Assembly: GCA_947625885.1 (NCBI GenBank)
Contig: CANQQA010000001.1
Span: forward strand, 62,001 to 126,000
Length of the DNA: 64,000 nucleotides
From: an uncultured Bacteroidales bacterium
Lineage (GTDB): Bacteria; Bacteroidota; Bacteroidia; Bacteroidales; UBA11471
Direction of reading: 5' to 3'
The notes beneath the pieces are model-generated. The model made no database searches. It saw only the letters and a list, made by a program, of their open reading frames with translations, and was not told where the DNA came from. The position numbers were made by a program, and so were the translations under genes. Position 1 is the first letter of the stretch. Every line of letters starts with the position of its first letter. Below are positions 8,622 through 16,887 of the stretch, piece after piece.

Positions 8622-9191
8622 TCAATTCATGGCGGGCATCAGCAGGTAAAAAACATATTCGAGCATCAACGGCAGCCCCAAGACAAGTACCGTAATGATG
8701 ATGGTGGAAATGCGGCGTTTATCCTCTTCGAGGTGCAGAAATGCCGCCGTGCCCGTCCATACGATATAGGTGATTCCCAGTACGGCATATTCGAGAAACG
8801 AAAAAGCGCGCGGCAGAATATTGACGACGATTTCGACCGCCATATACACCGCAAGGAGCGAGCCGAAGAATCGTTCGGTCGTCTCCTTGTCATACGGGAG
8901 CGCGACGCGGGTGGCAAACTCTTTCCACAAAAACACGACCAGATAGAAACCGATAAAAAATTTCACAAATTCCACAATAGCCGCGCGCAACACTTTTTCC
9001 AATTCGCCCGACTGGTAGTCCGCGCCCAAAATCACCGTAAAACACGACAAGGCGGCAACCCCCATTATCGGATAGAGGAAACGGGTGAAAAACAGTGCAT
9101 GGGCTGCTTCGCCTGCCTCCGACATCTTCGTCCACGTGGCGGTAGGTTTGAACATAAGACCGTATAAACGGGAAAATATCTCTTTGATCAT
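8622..9191 (-). CDS. Yip1-family integral membrane protein
   Basis: The 189-residue product has an N-terminal amphipathic segment ([20 protein letters not shown], the typical YIP1 opening with a tryptophan) followed by about five hydrophobic segments: [68 protein letters not shown] and [21 protein letters not shown]. It should sit in the inner membrane; its molecular role in bacteria is unknown. It precedes smpB by 7 bases, so the pair likely forms an operon. This coupling to smpB may be only positional. Confidence 0.8.
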   Translation of the reverse strand: MIKEIFSRLYGLMFKPTATWTKMSEAGEAAHALFFTRFLYPIMGVAALSCFTVILGADYQSGELEKVLRAAIVEFVKFFIGFYLVVFLWKEFATRVALPYDKETTERFFGSLLAVYMAVEIVVNILPRAFSFLEYAVLGITYIVWTGTAAFLHLEEDKRRISTIIITVLVLGLPLMLEYVFYLLMPAMN

Positions 9192-9210
9192 GTTTTTTCG
9201 CTTAGCGATG

Positions 9211-9218
9211 CAAATGTA
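9211..9218 (-). promoter_or_regulatory. -7 box TACATTTG for Yip1-smpB
   Basis: The plus strand reads CAAATGTA, giving TACATTTG on the minus strand, 20 bases before the Yip1 start at 9191. It matches the Bacteroidota consensus. Confidence 0.6.
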
Positions 9219-9322
9219 TGAAAAAAAGAGAAATCAACCGGAAAAATCTTTGCGAATTTTCCCCGCAAGAACCCCATTGCATCATCATCTTCTTTTTTTA
9301 TTGCATTTCTCGGAAAACTTTC

Positions 9323-9330
9323 TACCTTTG
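9323..9330 (+). promoter_or_regulatory. -7 box TACCTTTG before aminotransferase
   Basis: Exact consensus match 22 bases before the ATG at 9352. Its position rules out the longer frame beginning at 9085 as the true protein start. Confidence 0.65.
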
Positions 9331-9351
9331 CGAGCACAAATACCAAGCTAT

Positions 9352-10551
9352 ATGCCGACAATATCGCAACGGGGCGAAATAATGCCCGCTTCCCCTATCC
9401 GCAAGCTGGTGCCGCTGGCAAACGCAGCAAAGAAACGCGGAATCACAGTGTATCACCTCAATATCGGACAGCCCGACCTGCCGACACCGGAAATAGGTCT
9501 CGAGGCGGCGCGACACATCGACCGCACGACGCTGGAATACAGTCCGAGCGAGGGTATCTACTCGTTCCGCAAAAAACTGACCAAGTATTATAACCGCTTC
9601 AATATCCGTGTGTCGGTCGATGACATCATCATCACCACCGGCGGTTCCGAAGCCGTATTATTCGCTTTCATGGCGTGCCTCGACCCGGGCGACGAAATCA
9701 TCGTTCCGGAGCCGGCGTATGCCAACTATATGGCATTCGCCATTTCGGCGGGAGCCATTATCAAGACGCTGCCGTCGTCGATAGACGAAGGTTTCGCGCT
9801 GCCCTCTTTCGAGAAATTCGAGGAGCTGATAACTCCCCGCACGAAAGGCATTCTCATCTGCAACCCCAACAACCCGACGGGCTATCTCTACTCGCAGAAA
9901 GAGATGAATCAGATACGCGACATCGTGAAAAAGCACGATTTGTTCCTTTTTTCTGATGAAGTGTATCGGGAGTTTTGCTACACGGGAGCCGCCTACATTT
10001 CGGCATTCCACCTTGCCGGCATCGAAGACCATGTGGTGCTCATCGACTCCGTATCGAAGCGGTACAGCGAGTGCGGCATACGCATCGGCGCGCTCATTAC
10101 GAAAAACGAGGAGTTGAAAAAGAACATCATGAAGTTCTGCCAAGCCCGCCTCAGTCCGCCTCTGATAGGACAAATCGTCGCCGAAGCCTCTATCGACGCT
10201 CCCGCCGATTATATGGCGGAGACCTACAACGAATATGTGGAGCGCCGAAAATTCCTCATCGACGGCATCAACCGCATACCGGGCTGCTACTCTCCCATTC
10301 CTATGGGGGCATTCTACACGATGGCAAAGCTGCCGGTGGACGATGCCGACAAATTCTGCGCATGGTGCCTCGAACACTTCGAATACGAAGGTCAAACCGT
10401 ATTCATGGCTCCCGGCTCCGGATTCTACACGACACCCGGACTCGGTATCAACGAAGTGCGCATGGCGTATGTACTGAAAAAGGAAGACTTGGGTAAAGCA
10501 TTGATAGTCTTGCAAAAAGCATTGGAAGCCTATCCCGGTCGCACGATATGA
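9352..10551 (+). CDS. PLP-dependent aminotransferase (aspartate aminotransferase fold)
   Basis: The 399-residue protein has fold-type I aminotransferase motifs: YHLNIGQPDLPTP, YSPSEGIYSFR, ITTGGSEAVLFAF, ICNPNNPTGYLYS (the NPxNPTG loop), LFSDEVYREF, and SVSKRYSECGIRIG, where the lysine is the expected pyridoxal-phosphate Schiff-base residue. Amino donor and acceptor cannot be read from the sequence. The start at 9352 is preferred because a consensus -7 box lies just upstream; the frame is open further upstream but overlaps the Yip1 gene. The stop overlaps the next start by 4 bases (ATGA), coupling it to the permease gene. Confidence 0.9.
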   Translation: MPTISQRGEIMPASPIRKLVPLANAAKKRGITVYHLNIGQPDLPTPEIGLEAARHIDRTTLEYSPSEGIYSFRKKLTKYYNRFNIRVSVDDIIITTGGSEAVLFAFMACLDPGDEIIVPEPAYANYMAFAISAGAIIKTLPSSIDEGFALPSFEKFEELITPRTKGILICNPNNPTGYLYSQKEMNQIRDIVKKHDLFLFSDEVYREFCYTGAAYISAFHLAGIEDHVVLIDSVSKRYSECGIRIGALITKNEELKKNIMKFCQARLSPPLIGQIVAEASIDAPADYMAETYNEYVERRKFLIDGINRIPGCYSPIPMGAFYTMAKLPVDDADKFCAWCLEHFEYEGQTVFMAPGSGFYTTPGLGINEVRMAYVLKKEDLGKALIVLQKALEAYPGRTI

Positions 10552-11801
10552 ACGTAGAGCTGTTCATAGCCAAACGCATTCGGGTTCGCACCGGAAAAGG
10601 AAAGGAAAGTCCGGACAAGACACCGCCTGCCATACGCATCGCCACATGGGGCGTGGCGTTGGGCATGACCATCATGATTGTGGCGGTGGCTGTCGTGGTG
10701 GGATTCAAAAAAGAAATCAGCCGGAAAATCATCGACTTCGGCGCCCACATACAGATTACGGGCACTCCCTATCAAAACTCCTATGAAACCGCACCTGTCG
10801 CCATAATGCCGGCACTGGACAGCCTGTTATCCGCCATGCCCGAAGTGGCGAGCCACGCCGTTTTCGCCACCAAACCGGGCATACTGAAAACCGACGATGA
10901 TTTTTCGGGCGTCGTACTGAAAGGAATTACCGCCGACTACCCTGTCGAGTTTCTCTCGCAATACATCGTAGAGGGCGCTCTCCCCGATTTATCGACCGAA
11001 AACGCCACCGACGAAATACTCATCTCCCGCTACATTGCCGACCGCTTGCGGCTGCATGCGGGAGATGCCCTGCACTGCTATTTCGTGGAAGAGAATGTGC
11101 GCGCCCGAAAATTCACCATCGCCGGCATCTACCAAACCAACCTGACGGAATACGACCGGTTTTTCATCTTCGGCGACGCGCGCCACGTGCAGCGCCTCAA
11201 CGGCTGGCACGACGACCAGTACAGCGGCGTTGAAATACGCCTGCACGATGCCGACGCCACCGATGCGGTGAACGACCGGCTGTATGCCGCGCTTCTCGGC
11301 GTTTCCGACCGCTACGGGAATCCCTGCTTCACGCAGACGATTCGAGAGCTGAACCCGCAGTTGTTCAACTGGCTCGACCTTTTGGATATGAACGTGTGGG
11401 TGATACTCGCCTTGATGTCACTGGTATCGGGATTCACCATGATTTCGGGCTTGCTCATCATCATACTCGAACATACCCGCATGATAGGCACGCTGAAAGC
11501 ACTGGGCGCCGGCAACCGTTCCATTCGCCGCATATTTCTCTATGTAGCCCTGTTCTTGGTGGGCAAAGGTATTTTGTGGGGCGATGTGTTGGGTATAGGC
11601 GTGTGCCTGTTGCAGAAATACCTTCATGTGTTGAAGCTCGATCCTGAAATTTATTACATTCCCGCCGTTCCCGTCGATTTTAATTTCCTCTATCTGTTGT
11701 TGCTCAACATCGGAGGATTCATTATTTCATCGCTGATGTTGATAGCGCCTTCCTACATCATCTCCGCCATTCGTCCGGCAAAGACGCTCAAATTTGAATA
11801 A
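10548..11801 (+). CDS. FtsX-like ABC transporter permease (LolC/E type)
   Basis: The 417-residue protein has the topology of lipoprotein-releasing permeases: one N-terminal membrane segment (WGVALGMTIMIVAVAVVVGF), a large periplasmic domain (about 75-275), and three C-terminal segments (VWVILALMSLVSGFTMISGLLIIIL, IFLYVALFLVGKGILWGDVLGIG, FLYLLLLNIGGFIISSLMLIAP), ending with IRPAKTLKFE, typical of the FtsX domain. The segment LGAGNRSIRRIFLY is the cytoplasmic coupling loop. It would need a separate ATPase, which is not in this window. Translation is coupled to the aminotransferase. A role in sorting lipoproteins to the outer membrane is likely from family, not shown. Confidence 0.88.
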   Translation: MNVELFIAKRIRVRTGKGKESPDKTPPAIRIATWGVALGMTIMIVAVAVVVGFKKEISRKIIDFGAHIQITGTPYQNSYETAPVAIMPALDSLLSAMPEVASHAVFATKPGILKTDDDFSGVVLKGITADYPVEFLSQYIVEGALPDLSTENATDEILISRYIADRLRLHAGDALHCYFVEENVRARKFTIAGIYQTNLTEYDRFFIFGDARHVQRLNGWHDDQYSGVEIRLHDADATDAVNDRLYAALLGVSDRYGNPCFTQTIRELNPQLFNWLDLLDMNVWVILALMSLVSGFTMISGLLIIILEHTRMIGTLKALGAGNRSIRRIFLYVALFLVGKGILWGDVLGIGVCLLQKYLHVLKLDPEIYYIPAVPVDFNFLYLLLLNIGGFIISSLMLIAPSYIISAIRPAKTLKFE

Positions 11802-11840
11802 TTTATTAAAAAAACGGTACCATTTTTACCGAAATGACAC

Positions 11841-11848
11841 TACATTTG
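11841..11848 (+). promoter_or_regulatory. -7 box TACATTTG before YfcE-like phosphodiesterase
   Basis: Consensus match ending only 4 bases before the ATG at 11853. The transcript would be nearly leaderless, unless the next start in frame is used. Confidence 0.5.
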
Positions 11849-11852
11849 TAAC

Positions 11853-12353
11853 ATGAAACGCATCGGATTACTATCTGATACCCACGCATGGTGGGACGAC
11901 CGTTATGCCGAATACTTCGCCTCTTGCGACGAGATATGGCACGCCGGCGACATCGGTTCGGCAGAAGTAGCCCGCCGGCTCGCCGAAATAAAACCGTTGC
12001 GCGCCGTATTCGGGAACATCGACGGACAGGAATTGCGCCGGATATATCCTCGCCACCAGCGTTTCACGCTCGAAGGCGCCGACGTGTGGATAACCCATAT
12101 CGGAGGCTATCCGGGCAGATACGATGCCGCCGTGATGCCCGAAATATTCCGAAATCCGCCCGATTTGTTCATCTCGGGGCATTCGCACATTCTCAAAGTA
12201 ATGTACGACAAGAAATTGAATCTGCTGCATATCAATCCGGGCGCTGCCGGAAAATACGGATTCCACAAACAGCGCACACTGATACGTTTTACTATCGACG
12301 CCGGCAATTTCAAAGATTTGGAAGTGATAGAGCTTGCCGATAATTTCCGATAA
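11853..12353 (+). CDS. YfcE/MJ0936-family metallophosphoesterase
   Basis: The 166-residue protein carries the calcineurin-like phosphoesterase motifs in order: GLLSDTHAWW (DxH), IWHAGDIGS (GDxx), VFGNIDG (GNxD), WITHIGGYPG (the H-containing motif) and SGHSHI (GHxH), which together bind a two-metal centre. The compact size fits the YfcE/MJ0936 branch, whose members hydrolyse phosphodiesters in vitro; the cellular substrate is unknown. A TAnnTTTG box lies directly upstream. sppA begins 27 bases after the stop, so the two may share a transcript. Confidence 0.9.
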   Translation: MKRIGLLSDTHAWWDDRYAEYFASCDEIWHAGDIGSAEVARRLAEIKPLRAVFGNIDGQELRRIYPRHQRFTLEGADVWITHIGGYPGRYDAAVMPEIFRNPPDLFISGHSHILKVMYDKKLNLLHINPGAAGKYGFHKQRTLIRFTIDAGNFKDLEVIELADNFR

Positions 12354-12380
12354 ATAAGTAACTTAAAATAACAATTACCA

Positions 12381-14135
12381 ATGAAACAGTTTTTCAAATT
12401 CATGCTGGCTTCTGTCATCGGTGTGATAGTAGCCTCGTTCATCTTCTTCCTTGTGGGCATTATGACGCTGGTTTCCATGACAGCGCAACAACCCACAACC
12501 GTCAAGGAAAAATCGGTGTACGTGCTCAACCTTTCCGGTATCGTGGAAGAACGCCACGCGCAAGCGCCGTTCGAACAATTGTGGAGCGACCAAATGCCGA
12601 CTTACGGACTTGACGACCTGCTCGCCTCTATCGAAAAAGCAAAAGAAAACAAAAACATCGAAGGCATCTATCTGGAAGCCGGAGCTTTCGGCTGTTCGCC
12701 GGCGTCGATGCAGGAGATACACGATGCCCTGCTCCGATTCAAAGAAAGCGGAAAATTCATCGTCGCCTACGGAGGTACCTATACGCAAGGGGCATACTAC
12801 ATCGCCAGCGTCGCCGACAAACTGATTGTGAATCCGTCGGGCAGTCTCGGCTGGCATGGACTTTCGGCACAACTCATTTTCTACAAAGACCTGATGAAAA
12901 AAATCGGTGTCGATATGCAGATATTCCGCGTGGGTACATATAAATCGGCAGTAGAACCGTATATCGGAACGGAAATGAGTGCTGCCAACAGAGAACAAAC
13001 TTCCGTATATCTGCAATCCATTTGGAACCGGTTAGTGGCAGACGTAGCCGCCTCGCGTCATATCACGGCAGAGCAGCTGAATGAACTCGCCGATGAAAAC
13101 ATGGACTTTCAGAAAGCTGAAATGTATGTACAATACGGTTTGGCAGATACATTGATGTACAAAGATCAAGTAAACGATTATTTGAAAAGTTTAGTCGGCG
13201 CAGGCGAAAAAGAAAAGCTGCATACGCTGACAACCGCCGATATGATTAATCTGCCGGCTGCCGCCCCGAAAAAAAGTAAAAATATCATCGCCATGTATTA
13301 TGCTTACGGCGAAATCGACGGTGCCGAATCGGTAACGGGCAGCGGCATCGTTTCGGGAAAGGTCATCAACGATTTGCGGAAATTGCGTGAAAACGATGAT
13401 ATAAAAGCCGTTGTGCTCCGTGTCAATTCACCGGGCGGCAGTGCATACGGGTCGGAACAAATCTGGCGGGAAGTATCTCTGTTGAAAGAAAAGAAGCCCG
13501 TAGTCGTTTCGATGGGCGACTATGCCGCTTCCGGCGGTTATTACATATCGTGTGCTGCCGATGTCATTGTCGCCGAACCGACCACGCTTACCGGCTCTAT
13601 CGGCATCTTCGGCATGATGCCTGATGCTACCGAATTGATGACGGAAAAACTCGGATTGCACTTCGACGGCGTAAAAACCAACAAACTCGCCGATATGGAT
13701 CGCCCCATGCATTCGTTCAACAAACAGGAAAAACAGATTATGCAAAATATGGTGGAAAACGGGTATGAACTCTTTGTTCGCCGTTGTGCCGACGGGCGTA
13801 AAATGGACGTAAACGAAATAAAACGCATTGCCGAAGGACGTGTATGGACAGGTGAAATAGCCCAGAAATTGAATCTCGTCGATGAACTGGGCGACATCGA
13901 GCGTGCCATTTCGCTTGCTGCCGAAGCTGCCGGAACGGCAGACGATTACCGGTTAGAGCAATACCCTGAGAAAGCCGATTTCCTGACTTCGCTTATGGAA
14001 ACCCCCGAAAGCTATATAAAAAGCTGCCTGCAAGAACGTCTCGGTGTTTATTTCAATGGATTTAACTTCCTGAAAAACATACGCAACATCGACCGTCTGC
14101 AAGCCCGTATGCCGTTCGATTTGTCTATCGAATAG
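12381..14135 (+). CDS. sppA: Signal peptide peptidase SppA, 67-kDa type
   Basis: At 584 residues this is the long, tandem-domain SppA. An N-terminal membrane anchor (MLASVIGVIVASFIFFLVGIMTLVSM) precedes two ClpP-like S49 peptidase repeats. The first contains the general-base lysine region (DKLIVNPSGSLGWHGL and MQIFRVGTYKSAVEPY); the second has the serine nucleophile motif GDYAASGGYYISCAA. In this family the catalytic lysine comes from the N-terminal half and the serine from the C-terminal half. It would digest leftover signal peptides at the inner membrane. A strong terminator follows at 14161. Confidence 0.95.
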   Translation: MKQFFKFMLASVIGVIVASFIFFLVGIMTLVSMTAQQPTTVKEKSVYVLNLSGIVEERHAQAPFEQLWSDQMPTYGLDDLLASIEKAKENKNIEGIYLEAGAFGCSPASMQEIHDALLRFKESGKFIVAYGGTYTQGAYYIASVADKLIVNPSGSLGWHGLSAQLIFYKDLMKKIGVDMQIFRVGTYKSAVEPYIGTEMSAANREQTSVYLQSIWNRLVADVAASRHITAEQLNELADENMDFQKAEMYVQYGLADTLMYKDQVNDYLKSLVGAGEKEKLHTLTTADMINLPAAAPKKSKNIIAMYYAYGEIDGAESVTGSGIVSGKVINDLRKLRENDDIKAVVLRVNSPGGSAYGSEQIWREVSLLKEKKPVVVSMGDYAASGGYYISCAADVIVAEPTTLTGSIGIFGMMPDATELMTEKLGLHFDGVKTNKLADMDRPMHSFNKQEKQIMQNMVENGYELFVRRCADGRKMDVNEIKRIAEGRVWTGEIAQKLNLVDELGDIERAISLAAEAAGTADDYRLEQYPEKADFLTSLMETPESYIKSCLQERLGVYFNGFNFLKNIRNIDRLQARMPFDLSIE

Positions 14136-14160
14136 AACCGACTTTCATAAAAAGAGAAAA

Positions 14161-14208
14161 AATAAATCCGAAAAACATTTCCGTTTTTCGGATTTATTTT
14201 TTATTTTT
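14161..14208 (+). terminator. Rho-independent terminator after sppA
   Basis: A perfect 16-base inverted repeat (14161-14176 and 14183-14198) with the loop ATTTCC is followed by a T-rich run. It ends the phosphodiesterase-sppA transcript. Confidence 0.85.
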
Positions 14209-14209
14209 G
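14202..14209 (+). promoter_or_regulatory. -7 box TATTTTTG before PhoH-like gene
   Basis: Consensus match inside the T-run of the preceding terminator, 40 bases before the ATG at 14250. It would start the PhoH-RmuC transcript. Confidence 0.45.
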
Positions 14210-14249
14210 AGTACTCGCAACGACGAGAGAACCTCTAAATCTTCAAGCC

Positions 14250-15566
14250 ATGGGAAAGAAAAATTTTGTGCTGGACACGAATGTCCTCCTTCACGATTAC
14301 AAGAGCATTTTCAACTTTCAGGAAAACGACGTTTTCATTCCTATCGTCGTATTGGAAGAATTGGATAAATTCAAGAAAGGAAACGAAGAAATAAATTTCA
14401 ATGCGCGCGAATTTACCCGTCAGCTCGACAAATATTCCAACAACGACTTTTTTGAAAAGGGCGTGCAGCTCACGCCGGAATCGGGACGGCTCTCCGTCGT
14501 CCTCACCACATCGCTGCACCGGCGGGTGCGCGAGGCTTTCCACGAAGACAAGCCCGACCACCGCATACTCTCGGCGGCTCTCGAAGTTGCCGAAAACCAC
14601 AAAGGTATGCGCACGGTACTCGTTACCAAAGACATCAACCTGCGCATGAAAGCCCGCGCATTGGGCATCGACACGGAGGATTACTATACCGACAAGGTGA
14701 AAAACAGTGATATATTCGAGAACGAACACCGCACCATCACCGGCGTATCGCCCGACGTCATCAACGCGATTTACAGCTCGAAAAACGGCATTCCCGTCGA
14801 ACAAACCGGTTTGGAATTGCGCCCCAACGAATGTTTCATTCTCGACAGCGGCACCTCGTCGGCTCTGGCGCGCTACGTTACCGCCGACGGCTTGGTGCGC
14901 AAAGTTTCCAAAGAAAAAAATTTCGGCATCGAACCGCGCAACGCCGAACAGGCATTCGCTTTCGACCTGCTGAACGACGACCGCATAAAACTCCTCGCCA
15001 TTACGGGAAAAGCCGGTACGGGAAAAACGCTGCTGGCGCTCGCCGGTGCATTGAAGCAGCACGGACTCTACAAACAGATACTCCTCGCCCGCCCTATCGT
15101 ATCGCTGGCAAACAAGGATCTCGGATTCCTGCCCGGCGATGAAAAGCAGAAAGTGGCGCCTTACATGCAGCCGCTGTTCGACAACCTGAATTTCATCAAA
15201 CGGCAATTCTCGCTCGACAGCAACGACTACCGCACCTTGCAGGAGTTGCAAACGAACGGCTCATTGGTCATCGAAGCCCTTGCCTACATACGCGGACGGA
15301 GTCTCTCCGATACTTTCTGCATCATCGACGAAGCCCAAAACCTGACGCCGCACGAAATAAAGACCATCATCACCCGCGCCGCCGAAGGTACGAAAATGGT
15401 ATTCACGGGCGACGTATATCAGATAGACTCCCCCTACCTCGACACGCAGTCGAACGGACTTGCCTACATGATAGACCGTATGCAGGGACAGGAAATCTTC
15501 GGACACGTGAATCTCGTCAAAGGCGAACGCAGCCAGCTTTCGGAAATAGCCAGTCAATTACTGTAA
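14250..15566 (+). CDS. PIN-PhoH fusion ATPase
   Basis: The 438-residue protein joins an N-terminal PIN nuclease domain (KNFVLDTNVLLHDYKSIF, LEELDKFKKG, VTKDINLRMKA with the expected acidic residues) to a PhoH-type ATPase (Walker [15 protein letters not shown] at about 250-263, Walker B FCIIDEAQNLTPHE, and FTGDVYQIDSPYL). This is the YlaK/PhoH2 architecture, which couples RNA unwinding to endoribonuclease activity in characterised members. The substrate here is not known. rmuC starts 4 bases after the stop, so they form an operon. Confidence 0.92.
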   Translation: MGKKNFVLDTNVLLHDYKSIFNFQENDVFIPIVVLEELDKFKKGNEEINFNAREFTRQLDKYSNNDFFEKGVQLTPESGRLSVVLTTSLHRRVREAFHEDKPDHRILSAALEVAENHKGMRTVLVTKDINLRMKARALGIDTEDYYTDKVKNSDIFENEHRTITGVSPDVINAIYSSKNGIPVEQTGLELRPNECFILDSGTSSALARYVTADGLVRKVSKEKNFGIEPRNAEQAFAFDLLNDDRIKLLAITGKAGTGKTLLALAGALKQHGLYKQILLARPIVSLANKDLGFLPGDEKQKVAPYMQPLFDNLNFIKRQFSLDSNDYRTLQELQTNGSLVIEALAYIRGRSLSDTFCIIDEAQNLTPHEIKTIITRAAEGTKMVFTGDVYQIDSPYLDTQSNGLAYMIDRMQGQEIFGHVNLVKGERSQLSEIASQLL

Positions 15567-15570
15567 TCGT

Positions 15571-16854
15571 ATGATTTCCATTATTATAGCTATTGTCGCG
15601 GCAATTTTGTTCATCGTATTCCTCGTTCTTTGGGCGATGCAGCACAAATCGGCTGCTTCCATTGCCGCCGAGCGCGATGCCGCCATACAGAACGAGGTGC
15701 GCGAACGTGCCGGACGCGAAGCTGCCGAAGAGCACGTGCGCACCCTCATCGAACAGAATGCCGCCGCCCGCGAACGACTGGCGGCTACGGAAGAACGCAT
15801 GGAAAACGAACGTGCCGAACGGGAAAAAGCCGAAGAAATGATGCGGACGCAATTCCGGAATCTCGCAAACGATATTCTGGCAGAACAGTCGCAACATTTC
15901 AAGGAAACGAACAAAGAGTCGTTAGACCAGCTGCTCAAACCGTTCAAAGAGAATATTTCGGAATTCAGAGACCGTGTGGAACGCATCTATGCCAGCGAAA
16001 ACGAGCAGCAGGGCGCCCTGCGAAACGAGCTGCGGAATCTGATGGAACTGAACCGCCGCATCACGACCGAAACCACCAACCTGACCAACGCCCTGAAAGG
16101 AAATTCGAAAGTGCAGGGCGACTGGGGAGAAATGATTCTCGAAACGATACTCGACGGCTCGAACCTGATAAAGGGCGTGCACTACGACACGCAAGTCAAT
16201 CTGAAAGACGAGGCGGGCAACAACCTGCGCCCCGACGTCGTACTCTACCTGCCCGAAGGAAAACGCATCGTCATCGACTCGAAAGTCTCGCTTACGGCAT
16301 TCGTCAATTCGGTAAGCGCCGAAGACGAACCGACACGGCGGAGCGCGCTGGCTGCTCATGTAGCATCGGTGCGGCAGCACGTGGCGGAACTGGGACGCAA
16401 GGAATACCAGCGGCTGCTCGAATCGCCCGATTTCGTCATCATGTTTATTCCGAACGAACCGGCATTCCTCGCGGCTTTACAGACGGACAACTCGATATGG
16501 GCGGAAGCCTACGACAAGAAAGTCATTATCTCGTCGCCCACCAATCTGTTCGCCCTGTTGAAACTTGTCGATGACTTGTGGAAACGGAACGCGCAAAGCA
16601 AAAACACTGCCGACATAGTAACTTGCGGAACGAAACTCTACGACCAATTGGTGGCTTTCACCGAATCGCTCGAAAACGTCGGCGCTTCGCTTGAAAAAGC
16701 CCGCTCGGCTTACGACGATGCCCGCAAACGACTCACGTCGGGCAACGACAACATTATACGGGTGGGCGAAAAACTACGCAAATTGGGGCTGCCTACCAAA
16801 CGAACGCAGTCGCCGCGTATGCTCGATGCCGCCGACGAGCCGTCCGACGAATAA
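15571..16854 (+). CDS. rmuC: DNA recombination protein RmuC
   Basis: The 427-residue protein has an N-terminal membrane segment (IISIVAAILFIVFLVLWAM-like, residues 2-24), a long coiled coil rich in alanine, glutamate and arginine (about 28-150), and the RmuC nuclease-like domain with KVQGDWGEMILETILDGSNL, LRPDVVLYLPEGKRIVIDSKVSL and MFIPNEPAFLAAL. The D...DSK pattern is consistent with its PD-(D/E)XK-related core. RmuC limits inversion at short inverted repeats. It follows the PhoH-like gene by 4 bases and is closed by a terminator shared with the convergent lipoprotein gene. Confidence 0.93.
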   Translation: MISIIIAIVAAILFIVFLVLWAMQHKSAASIAAERDAAIQNEVRERAGREAAEEHVRTLIEQNAAARERLAATEERMENERAEREKAEEMMRTQFRNLANDILAEQSQHFKETNKESLDQLLKPFKENISEFRDRVERIYASENEQQGALRNELRNLMELNRRITTETTNLTNALKGNSKVQGDWGEMILETILDGSNLIKGVHYDTQVNLKDEAGNNLRPDVVLYLPEGKRIVIDSKVSLTAFVNSVSAEDEPTRRSALAAHVASVRQHVAELGRKEYQRLLESPDFVIMFIPNEPAFLAALQTDNSIWAEAYDKKVIISSPTNLFALLKLVDDLWKRNAQSKNTADIVTCGTKLYDQLVAFTESLENVGASLEKARSAYDDARKRLTSGNDNIIRVGEKLRKLGLPTKRTQSPRMLDAADEPSDE

Positions 16855-16859
16855 AGGGA

Positions 16860-16886
16860 GAAAGCGACCTCCGACGGGTCGCTTTC
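16860..16886. terminator. Bidirectional terminator between rmuC and DUF4906-like gene
   Basis: GAAAGCGACC (16860-16869) pairs with GGTCGCTTTC (16877-16886). It lies between two converging stops and can serve both strands. Confidence 0.7.
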
Positions 16887-16887
16887 T

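Noticed and set aside
9085-9351. Longer N-terminus for the aminotransferase
   Set aside because: It overlaps the Yip1 gene, shows no family similarity, and the -7 box lies inside it.
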